DNA from: an uncultured Lachnospiraceae bacterium | GTDB lineage: Bacteria; Bacillota_A; Clostridia; Lachnospirales; Lachnospiraceae | DNA length: 16,485 bases | Assembly: GCA_902787595.1 (NCBI GenBank) | Contig: CADAHD010000033.1 | Location: 1-16,485 of the forward strand | Direction: 5' to 3' | Part shown: positions 8,608-14,815 of the stretch, in pieces | Numbering within the stretch: the first letter of the stretch is position 1 | Layout: the number at the start of each line of letters is the position of its first letter | Notes under the pieces: generated by a model | What the model was told of the DNA's origin: nothing | The model's input: only the letters and a program-made list of their open reading frames with translations | The model's database searches: none | Position numbers and translations under genes: made by a program

Positions 8608-8629
8608 AATCACCGCTTTTTGCTATAAT
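8601..8629 (+). promoter_or_regulatory. Sigma-A promoter of the hydrogenase operon
   Basis: TTGATA (8601-8606) and a perfect TATAAT (8624-8629) are 17 bases apart, with a TGC just before the -10 that makes an extended -10 (TGn). Transcription should start near 8636, leaving a leader of about 30 nt that contains GGAGGA at 8654-8659. Confidence 0.85.
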
Positions 8630-8665
8630 GTGTAATACTTGTGGAAAGAAAACGGAGGAAACAGG

Positions 8666-10144
8666 ATGCTGCATGAGAATCCTTCGCTGGTGGATGTAAA
8701 ACAGGAAGTTTTGTATCTTGTGGCGAAGGCCGAATTTGAGGGAAATCTTGACCAGGCGGTGGAAAGGATACCTTATGAGATAGTTCCCGGACCCCTGCCT
8801 GCTTTTCGCTGCTGTGTATATAAGGAAAGAGAAGTGGTGCGCGAGCGCATCAGTCTGGCGCGTAACAGAAACCCGCTTACGGGAGAACCCTGTCATAATA
8901 CCGTGCAGATACTGCCGGCAGCATGTGAGGGCTGCCCCATCACGCGTTTTGTCGTAACGGACAACTGCCAGAAGTGCATGGCCAAGGCCTGTTTCAATTC
9001 CTGTAACTTTGGCGCGGTCACTATAGAACGCGACAAGGCTCACATAGATCCCACCAAGTGCCGTGAGTGCGGCAAGTGCCATCAGGCCTGCCCCTATCAC
9101 GCCATAGCGGATCTGCAGAGACCCTGCAAGCGCGCCTGCCCCGTCGACGCCATAGGCATGGACGAGAATATGCGGGTGCATATAGATGATGAGAAGTGCA
9201 TACGCTGCGGCCACTGCATAGCTTCCTGTCCTTTTGGAGCTGTGTCCGATTCGTCGCGTATGATAGAGGTGATAGATGCCCTTCTTGCGGGAAGGGAAGC
9301 ATATGCCATGGTGGCGCCTGCCGGTGAAGGGCAGTTCGGCCCGGGCATATCGATGGATTCGCTCAGGGATGCCATCAAGGAGCTGGGCTTTGCGGATATG
9401 GTGGAAGTAGCCCTGGGAGCCGATTATGTGGCTTATGAAGAGGCTAAGGAATGGGCGGAGGCAAAGAAGGAAGGCAAGAAGAAGACTACTTCCTGCTGCC
9501 CTTCCTTTGTACATATGATAAACAGGCATTTCCCGCAGCTTGCGGAATGCATTTCGACCACGGTATCTCCTATGGCTGCTACAGCCCGTCTGATAAGGGC
9601 AAGGCATCCGGAGGCTCTGTGCGTCTTTATAGGACCCTGTATCGCAAAGAAGAGTGAGGCGGGGCAGTATCAGCATATACCCGGTGACAATGCGGATCTG
9701 GTACTGACCTTTGAGGAACTCATGGCGCTGCTGCGCGCAAAGGAGATCGAGCTTAAGCCCAGAGCACTGGAAAACCAGCAGGGCAGCAAATACGGAAAGA
9801 ATTTTGCGAAGAACGGCGGCGTTATGGCTGCTGTTGAGCGGGCATATAAGGAGTCCGGAGCCGGAGACGAGCTGAGCGTCTGCGCCTGCAACGGACCTGA
9901 GGAATGCAAGAAGGCGCTTACGCTGCTTAAAGTGGGCAGGCTGCCCGAAGATTTTATCGAAGGAATGATCTGCACCGGAGGCTGCGTGAACGGCCCCGGC
10001 AGTCTCAAGTCTGCGGCAAAGAGCGCGGCGGACAGGAACAAGCTGGTAGCAAGCCTGGACGACCGGGATATAAGCGGCAGCCTGGATGAGAATAAAGATA
10101 TACATTTTGAGATGCACAGGGACAGAAAGGATGCCGCAAAGTAA
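8666..10144 (+). CDS. Monomeric [FeFe]-hydrogenase, group-B-like
   Basis: The ATG at 8666 is set by GGAGGA at 8654-8659, six bases away. The 492-residue protein has an N-terminal cysteine-rich part (Cys76, 87, 90, 101, 104, 109, 113), a two-cluster ferredoxin region (Cys132/135/138/142, Cys154/158 and Cys178/181/184/188) and an H-cluster domain. The three H-cluster motifs are variants: L1 TSCCPSF (275-281), L2 GPCIAKKSE (323-331) and L3 EGMICTGGCVNGPG (432-445). By alignment with the clostridial CpI enzyme, Cys278, 325, 436 and 440 bind the H-cluster and Cys277 relays protons. These variants and the length match the group B (B1/B3) family rather than the bidirectional group A enzymes. It should interconvert protons and H2 with ferredoxin, or sense H2. 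Maturases HydE, HydF and HydG are not nearby. Confidence 0.92.
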   Translation: MLHENPSLVDVKQEVLYLVAKAEFEGNLDQAVERIPYEIVPGPLPAFRCCVYKEREVVRERISLARNRNPLTGEPCHNTVQILPAACEGCPITRFVVTDNCQKCMAKACFNSCNFGAVTIERDKAHIDPTKCRECGKCHQACPYHAIADLQRPCKRACPVDAIGMDENMRVHIDDEKCIRCGHCIASCPFGAVSDSSRMIEVIDALLAGREAYAMVAPAGEGQFGPGISMDSLRDAIKELGFADMVEVALGADYVAYEEAKEWAEAKKEGKKKTTSCCPSFVHMINRHFPQLAECISTTVSPMAATARLIRARHPEALCVFIGPCIAKKSEAGQYQHIPGDNADLVLTFEELMALLRAKEIELKPRALENQQGSKYGKNFAKNGGVMAAVERAYKESGAGDELSVCACNGPEECKKALTLLKVGRLPEDFIEGMICTGGCVNGPGSLKSAAKSAADRNKLVASLDDRDISGSLDENKDIHFEMHRDRKDAAK

Positions 10145-10194
10145 TAAGGGCTTAACGCCGCGGTATAAATACTACGACAGGAGGGCAAAGGCTG

Positions 10195-10857
10195 ATGGAC
10201 AGCGCTGCTATAGAAGCTGCAAGAAAGAGAGCTGAGCAGGCGGGCTTTAATGATATGGAGATATCCGCTATCGGAGAAGTAGCAAATATTACGCTTGGTA
10301 ACGCCATGACCGCACTCAGCGTGCTTTTGCATAATGATATAGATATCTCGACCCCTTTTGTTGAGATAAAACAGAGAGGGGAGATAGTCGAGGAGCTGGC
10401 GGTAAGATCCGTTATCACCAGGGTGGATTACGTTAAGGGACTTGACGGCTACAGTGTCCTCTTTCTCAAGGAAGATGATGTTAAGATAATGACGGATCTG
10501 ATGATGGGAAGCGACGGACACGGCATGTTTTATGAGCAGGAGCTTTCGGAGCTGCATCTGAGCGCGGTCTCGGAGTCGATGAACCAGATGATGGGCTCGG
10601 CGGCTACGGCTATGGGCATGATGCTCAATAAACTGGTGGATATATCCACTCCTTCCACAAGCCATGCGGATCCCGGCAATTACTTAAACGACGCCTTCCC
10701 CGGGGATGAGCGCTTTGTGCAGATAAGCTTTGATGTCCGAATGGGAGAGCTGATAAGCACGCGTATGATGCAGCTGTATCCTTTCGGTCTGGCAAAGGCC
10801 GTAGCGGATCTTTTCATAGTAAAAAAGAATCATGGAGAAGGAGCAACGCCTTTTTAG
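10195..10857 (+). CDS. FliY/CheC-type CheY-P phosphatase, stand-alone
   Basis: The 220-residue protein carries two copies of the CheC-family active site [DS]x3Ex2Nx22P. The first is Ser24, Glu28, Asn31, Pro54 (AIGEVANITLGNAM); the second is Ser123, Glu127, Asn130, Pro153 (AVSESMNQMMGSAATAM). Both are complete with exact spacing, so it should hydrolyse phospho-aspartate on a CheY-like receiver. The motif wording (NITLGNA, MNQMMGSAAT) is closer to the middle domain of flagellar FliY than to CheC. However, the FliM-binding N-terminal peptide and the C-terminal SpoA (FliN) domain are both absent. AGGAGG at 10179-10184 precedes the ATG. It lies 50 bases after the hydrogenase and far from any visible flagellar gene. 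Confidence 0.85.
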   Translation: MDSAAIEAARKRAEQAGFNDMEISAIGEVANITLGNAMTALSVLLHNDIDISTPFVEIKQRGEIVEELAVRSVITRVDYVKGLDGYSVLFLKEDDVKIMTDLMMGSDGHGMFYEQELSELHLSAVSESMNQMMGSAATAMGMMLNKLVDISTPSTSHADPGNYLNDAFPGDERFVQISFDVRMGELISTRMMQLYPFGLAKAVADLFIVKKNHGEGATPF

Positions 10858-10869
10858 GCAGATAAAACA

Positions 10870-11709
10870 ATGAGTGAAGAATGTTCAAATAACTGCAGCA
10901 GCTGCGGCGAAAACGGCTGCGCATCACGCAGGGATCCTTTTGCAAAGGATGCGGCTAACGCAGCTTCCAATGTAGCGCATATGATAGCCGTTATAAGCGG
11001 CAAAGGCGGCGTGGGCAAATCGATGGTGACCGCTCTTCTGGCAAATGCCTTTTCAAAGAGCGGAAAGAGCGCGGCGATACTGGATGCCGATATAACCGGA
11101 CCTTCCATAGCCCGCATGTACGGCATACATGAGCAGGCCGGAAGCGACGGAAAAAATGTTCTTCCTGCAGTAAGCAAAGGCGGCATTAAGGTGATGAGCA
11201 TAAATATGCTCTTAGAGCACGAAGATGATCCTGTCATCTGGCGCGGTCCGGTAATATCATCCACGGTAAGACAGTTCTGGACCGAGGTGGCCTGGGGCGA
11301 TGTGGATATGATGCTTCTGGATATGCCTCCCGGAACCGGCGATGTGCCGCTTACGGTATTCCAGTCACTGCCCATAGAAGGCATACTGGTGGTAACCTCA
11401 CCGCAGGAGCTGGTATCCATGGTCGTGGGCAAAGCCGTTCATATGGCTCAGGCCATGAACGTGCCTATCCTGGGAATAGTGGAGAACATGGCATATTTTG
11501 AGTGCCCCGATTGCGGGAAGCGTCATGAGATCTTCGGACAGAGCCATCTTGAAGAAGCTGCCGCTGCATACGGGATAGAGCACTGCGCAAAGATACCCAT
11601 AATACCCGCAAATGCGGCATTATGTGACGCGGGAAACGCTGATGCTCTGGATGAAAATATACTGGGTGGATTAAGCCAGCAGATATATAATAAACTAAAA
11701 GGAGAATGA
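10870..11709 (+). CDS. Mrp/NBP35-family Fe-S carrier ATPase
   Basis: This 279-residue P-loop protein belongs to the Mrp/ApbC/NBP35 group, which binds and passes on 4Fe-4S clusters in the cytoplasm. The deviant Walker A SGKGGVGKS is at residues 43-51, LDADITGPS at 71-79, the Mrp-typical LLDMPPGTGD at 149-158, and the bridging-cluster CPDC (Cys212, Cys215) at the dimer interface. The N-terminus has four cysteines (5, 9, 12, 17) in a Cys-x3-Cys-x2-Cys-x4-Cys pattern similar to the extra cluster of NBP35 and clostridial relatives. The ribosome binding site is weak. It follows the phosphatase by 12 bases. Its place after a hydrogenase with many clusters fits a cluster-delivery role, but this is inference. 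Confidence 0.93.
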   Translation: MSEECSNNCSSCGENGCASRRDPFAKDAANAASNVAHMIAVISGKGGVGKSMVTALLANAFSKSGKSAAILDADITGPSIARMYGIHEQAGSDGKNVLPAVSKGGIKVMSINMLLEHEDDPVIWRGPVISSTVRQFWTEVAWGDVDMMLLDMPPGTGDVPLTVFQSLPIEGILVVTSPQELVSMVVGKAVHMAQAMNVPILGIVENMAYFECPDCGKRHEIFGQSHLEEAAAAYGIEHCAKIPIIPANAALCDAGNADALDENILGGLSQQIYNKLKGE

Positions 11710-11714
11710 AAAAA

Positions 11715-12146
11715 ATGAAAGATGTTAAGATCACAGTAGGGCCTACAAATATCAAGACGCTGGAATATAACAATGCATACAGCGCAAAGCCCGGAGAGCA
11801 GATCAAAATGAGCGTGCAGACAAAGGTTGCAGTTCATCTTAATCCCGCTGCGCCCACTACTGCCATGGCGCATGTGCGTTTTGAGATAGCAGATGAGGAG
11901 AAGAAATATGTAAATATGGTGCTTGAGACACTTACGCCTTTTTCGGTAAGCACATTTATCGATAATCTCGATGAGATGATCAAGAAGAATTATATGAGCG
12001 ATGTTATGCTGGCTGTTAACGAGAAGATCCGTGTGGTTACCGCTTTATGCGGCCTGGGCCTTCAGGTTCCTCCTATCACCCTTCCTTACAGGGAGAACGA
12101 AAACGGCGATTCTTCATTGGACAGCGAGATATATACCAAGATTTAA
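11715..12146 (+). CDS. Small protein resembling SecB
   Basis: I chose the ATG at 11715 over the one at 11706 because GGAG at 11701-11704 then lies 10 bases upstream instead of 1. The product has 143 residues, no signal peptide and no membrane helix. Two long antiparallel strands (VQTKVAVHLNP, AHVRFEIADEEKKYVNMVLE) are followed by a helix beginning FSVSTFIDNL. A C-terminal helix and loop of the pattern ML-x-VNEKIR-x-VTA-x-GL-x2-PPITLP recalls the end of SecB (INxLTxxxGxPPLxLP). SecB is an export chaperone. The overall order of elements matches, but identity is too low to be sure from reading alone. Cys is nearly absent (one residue). It follows mrp by 5 bases and precedes the ABC-F gene by 3. 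Confidence 0.55.
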   Translation: MKDVKITVGPTNIKTLEYNNAYSAKPGEQIKMSVQTKVAVHLNPAAPTTAMAHVRFEIADEEKKYVNMVLETLTPFSVSTFIDNLDEMIKKNYMSDVMLAVNEKIRVVTALCGLGLQVPPITLPYRENENGDSSLDSEIYTKI

Positions 12147-12149
12147 GAG

Positions 12150-13954
12150 ATGCTTTTATCAATACAGAATGCAGATGTTTCATACGGCGGCGAGCTGATC
12201 CTCAGGGATGTGAATTTCGACATACGTGAAGGGGAGAAGCTCGCCGTTGTGGGCAGGAACGGCTGCGGTAAGACAACTTTATTAAAAGGCAGGAGCTCAA
12301 ACGTGTCTTTGAACCGGTGCTCGAGCTTAAGCGCCGCATGGATGAAGCGTTGGAAAAACTGCAGCAGGGAGAGGATCATGCCCTGGCGGAAGAGTATGCT
12401 CTCATGGAGGAACGCTTTAATTATATGGGTGGCTACCGCTATGAGAAAGATTATGACATGCTCTATACGCGCTTCGGCTTTTCCAGGGAAGATGAGGACA
12501 GGCCGCTTTCGGAGTTTTCCGGAGGGCAGCGCACCAAGATAGCCTTTATCAAACTGCTCTTATCCAGACCCGATATACTGCTTTTGGACGAGCCTACCAA
12601 TCATCTGGATATCTCTACCATAGCCTGGCTGGAAGATTACCTTGCAGAGTACCCCAGGGCGGTTGTCGTGGTAAGTCATGACCGTCTTTTTCTCGACCGC
12701 GTTGCGGAGACTGTATGGGAGATCGAGCGCGGAAGGATAAAAAGATATCCGGGTAACTACAGTGAGTTTGTAAGGCTTAAGAAGGAAGCTCATGATAAAC
12801 AGCTGAAGGATTATCTGGCGCAGCAGAAGGAGAAGGAACGCCTCCAGGCTGTGGCGGACCGTTTTATACATAAAGCGACCAAGGCTGCCATGGCCAGATC
12901 CAAGTTAAAGGCCATAGAGCATATGGAAGATATAGAGCGTCCCGAGGAATCCGATACCAGGGCTTTTCACGGCCTTTCGGAGCCCGCGCGCGAAAGCGGC
13001 AGGGATGTGCTGATAACCGATAATCTGGGCATTGGCTATGATGAGATATTATGCCGTGTCACGCTTAATCTTCAGAAGGGTAAAAAGCTTGGAGTGATAG
13101 GCGGCAACGGCCTGGGCAAGTCCACCTTTTTAAAGACACTTATGGGGCAGATACCCAGAAAGAGCGGAAAGTACGAATTCGGATACGCCGTGGATGTGGG
13201 ATATTTCGAACAGCAGATGGCCAAAAGCATGAGCACCAAGACCGTGCTGGACGAATTCTGGGATACCTATCCGACCCTTACCGAAACGGAAGTGCGTAAT
13301 GTGCTGGGAGGATTTCTCTTTACCGGAGATGAGGTATTTAAGAATGTATCGGATCTTTCCGGCGGCGAGAAGGTAAGACTGGCTCTGGCAAAGATACTGC
13401 AGACCAGGCCCAATTTCCTGATACTGGATGAGCCTACCAACCATATGGACATTGTGGGTAAGGAAGCGCTGGAGGAAATGCTCTCCGAATACAGGGGGAC
13501 GCTGCTCTTTGTTTCCCACGACCGTTATCTTATAAGGCGCCTTGCCGATGAGCTGCTGATATTCAGACCCGGCAATGCGGAATATTTTCCCTTTGGCTAT
13601 GAGGAGTTTGAACGCCATTACGGAAGGGAAAAGCTTCAGGACCAGGAGGCAGTCTGGAAGATAGAAAAGAACGCCGAGGCTCCCGCACAGCCTGCAGAGC
13701 CTAAAGCGAAGAAGTCCAATCCGGGCAAGGAGAGGGCAAAGGCCGAACGCAGACTGGCAAGGCTTGAACAGCTGATAGAAGAAAACGATGTTAAGAAGGC
13801 TGAGCTTGAAGAGAGCATGGCCGATCCCGCAAATGCAAGCGATTATGAAAAACTCCAGGATCTGCAGAAACAGCTTGACGAGCTTAATGCGCAGGCTGAC
13901 GCATATATGGAGGAGTGGGAAGCGCTGGAAGAGGAACTGGCGGGAAATGCTTAG
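12150..13954 (+). pseudogene. ABC-F ATPase gene with internal deletion and frameshift
   Basis: Starting at 12150 the N-terminal half of a YdiF/EttA-like ABC-F protein is read for 46 residues, through Walker A GRNGCGKTT (residues 35-43). Homology then stops at about 12288. It resumes in another frame at about 12290 (QELKRVFEPVLELKRRM) and runs unbroken to the TAG at 13954. About 38-40 codons that should carry the rest of the first nucleotide-binding core and its Q-loop are missing; the frame change requires a lost length of 3n+1. If the first frame is followed, translation ends at 12542. The downstream part keeps the first signature (FSGGQ) and Walker B (LLLDEPTNHLD), the linker, a full second cassette (GGNGLGKST, LSGGEK, LILDEPTNHMD) and a C-terminal coiled coil, and could be started at GTG 12317 or ATG 12338. 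ABC-F proteins act on ribosomes. An assembly error is the main alternative. Confidence 0.85.
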
Positions 13955-13978
13955 TAAAATGAAGCGGCACATGTGCAC

Positions 13979-14006
13979 AAAAAAAGACCTGAGCGTATTG
14001 CTCAGG
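13979..14006 (-). terminator. Intrinsic terminator of tRNA-Trp
   Basis: On the minus strand a perfect 7-bp stem (CCTGAGC/GCTCAGG, loop of five) is followed by TC and seven T. It lies 10 bases after the tRNA discriminator base. The plus strand has no T-run after the stem, so it does not serve the ABC-F gene as a normal terminator. Confidence 0.88.
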
Positions 14007-14016
14007 CCCGATAAAG

Positions 14017-14087
14017 CAGGGGATGAAGGAGTCGAACCCTCTTCGACGGTTTTGGAGACCGATGTTAAACCGTTTAACTAATCCCCT
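14017..14087 (-). tRNA. tRNA-Trp (anticodon CCA)
   Basis: The 71-nt cloverleaf reads on the minus strand: acceptor AGGGGAT/ATCCCCT (7 perfect pairs), D arm GTTAA/TTAAC with loop ACGGT, anticodon loop CTCCAAA with U33 and anticodon CCA, a 4-nt variable loop, T arm GAGGG/CCTTC with loop TTCGACT, and G as discriminator. One T-T mismatch closes the anticodon stem at positions 27-43. CCA is not encoded at the 3' end. Promoter and terminator flank it closely, so it is a single-gene unit. Confidence 0.95.
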
Positions 14088-14100
14088 AAGCACAAATGGC

Positions 14101-14129
14101 ATTATACATAAGGACATACTAAATGTCAA
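14101..14129 (-). promoter_or_regulatory. Perfect-consensus sigma-A promoter of tRNA-Trp
   Basis: TTGACA (14129-14124) and TATAAT (14106-14101) are both exact and 17 bases apart. The predicted start is near 14094, about 7 nt before the mature tRNA 5' end. Confidence 0.92.
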
Positions 14130-14190
14130 GCAAGAAAAAAGATACATATCTGCATAAGTAAAATAGCAGATCATAAACAAGGAGGCATAT

Positions 14191-14544
14191 ATGGATAAGG
14201 CAGTTATAGACGAACTGTTTGAAGATGCGGATCAGGCCGGCGTTCTGCGCCATTCCGACGAAGAGATCAAAGCTGAGCTTAATGAGAGCGCGGCTGCGGC
14301 CGGGACGCTTATGGAGCGCATAGGCGCCATCAGGGATGAGCTGAAGGAGCTTCAAAAGCAGTTTGGAGGCAAGGCTGATGAGCTTGAGGATCTTTATGAC
14401 GATCTGGATTTTTCGCAGCAGACGCTTTCGGGCGGGCCTGCCGCCGAACTCAGCGATAAGGCAGACGAATTCCGCAGCGCGGCAAATGAGCTGGATACGG
14501 CGATAGATGCTTTGTCCGATATGCTGATATTCCGCTTTAAATAA
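14191..14544 (+). CDS. Short helical protein of unknown function
   Basis: AAGGAGG at 14179-14185 lies five bases before the ATG, so the gene is probably real. The 117 residues have no signal peptide, no membrane helix, no Cys and no Trp. Residues 22-65 and 82-113 are Ala/Glu/Asp/Leu-rich and predicted helical, with heptad-like spacing (LMERIGAIRDELKELQKQF) interrupted by a Gly-Gly-Pro turn at 80-82, so it may be a helical hairpin. It is strongly acidic. I do not recognise the family. A TAAAAT at 14159-14164 could be a -10 box but has no convincing -35; it lies within a 6-bp inverted repeat (ATCTGC at 14148, GCAGAT at 14166). Confidence 0.7.
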   Translation: MDKAVIDELFEDADQAGVLRHSDEEIKAELNESAAAAGTLMERIGAIRDELKELQKQFGGKADELEDLYDDLDFSQQTLSGGPAAELSDKADEFRSAANELDTAIDALSDMLIFRFK

Positions 14545-14558
14545 GGCGTAAAGAGCAT

Positions 14559-14741
14559 AAAAAAACCGGATACCGATTCCTGCCAATTGACTCCTAGCCT
14601 AAGCCAGGTGGGCGACCGCAACCAAAACATCTGCCTTCCACTGAATACTGCTGAGGCCTGACATCCGCTTGGCAATATAGGAATCCCGTTTAAAGTACTG
14701 TAGGCTCAAAACGCAGGAACCTTTGGGTGGTACCCGGAACT
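14559..14741 (-). ncRNA. ssrS: Structured RNA of about 180 nt, probably 6S RNA
   Basis: No credible gene occupies this gap. On the minus strand a promoter at 14748-14776 would start an RNA near 14741. Its 5' CCGGGTACC (14737-14729) pairs over 9 positions (one G-U) with 3' GGTATCCGG (14574-14566), and inside that TTCCTGC (14719-14713) pairs with GCAGGAA (14583-14577). AGCCTA (14706-14701) pairs with TAGGCT (14601-14596) further in. The closing stem is followed by seven T, so it doubles as terminator. A long closing stem, large internal loop and about 180 nt length are the shape of 6S RNA, which binds and holds sigma-A RNA polymerase. The 6S identity rests on shape, size and recalled clostridial sequences; that an RNA is made here is better supported than its name. 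Confidence 0.65.
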
Positions 14742-14747
14742 ACTGTT

Positions 14748-14776
14748 ATTATAACGGATGATCACAGTATTTACAA
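14748..14776 (-). promoter_or_regulatory. Sigma-A promoter of the structured RNA
   Basis: TTGTAA (14776-14771) and a perfect TATAAT (14753-14748) are 17 bases apart on the minus strand. Its -35 box lies inside the inverted repeat at 14764-14782. Confidence 0.72.
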
Positions 14777-14782
14777 TACTGT
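14764..14782. promoter_or_regulatory. Operator-like perfect inverted repeat between divergent promoters
   Basis: ACAGTATT and AATACTGT are exact inverted copies separated by TAC, giving a 19-bp palindrome. It covers the -35 box of the RNA promoter and three bases of the kinase -35 box, so a bound dimer would block both. I do not recognise the site as that of a known regulator. No T-run follows, so it is not a terminator. Confidence 0.55.
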
Positions 14783-14808
14783 ACAAAGCCCTGATTTTCG
14801 GGTATAAT
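14780..14808 (+). promoter_or_regulatory. Sigma-A promoter of the histidine kinase
   Basis: TGTACA (14780-14785) and a perfect TATAAT (14803-14808) are 17 bases apart. The expected start, seven bases after the -10, is at or near 14816, which is the A of the first ATG. Confidence 0.6.
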
Positions 14809-14815
14809 TAAGGGT

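Noticed and set aside
8528..10117. A 529-codon open frame on the minus strand opposite the hydrogenase.
   Set aside because: It mirrors a clearly coding hydrogenase, has no ribosome binding site or family motif, and would leave the DUF5050 promoter inside it.
10145..10194. TATAAAT at 10164 as an internal promoter for the phosphatase.
   Set aside because: No -35-like box at 16-18 bases upstream; the gene is more simply read from the hydrogenase promoter.
9670..10665. Long minus-strand open frame across the hydrogenase end and the phosphatase.
   Set aside because: It spans two well-supported plus-strand genes and shows only low-complexity Ser/Leu-rich composition typical of a shadow frame.
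12278..12295. Programmed -1 frameshift as explanation for the ABC-F gene.
   Set aside because: TTATTAAAAGGC does not fit the X-XXY-YYZ slippery pattern, and a shifted product would still lack about 40 residues including the Q-loop.
14017..14087. tRNA-Trp as an integration site for a mobile element.
   Set aside because: No integrase, no repeated tRNA end and no foreign gene lies next to it.
14724..14734. TGGGTGGTACC on the plus strand, resembling the T-box core of tRNA-sensing leaders.
   Set aside because: No aminoacyl-tRNA synthetase, amino-acid gene or stem I follows or precedes it, and the bases are explained by the closing stem of the minus-strand RNA.
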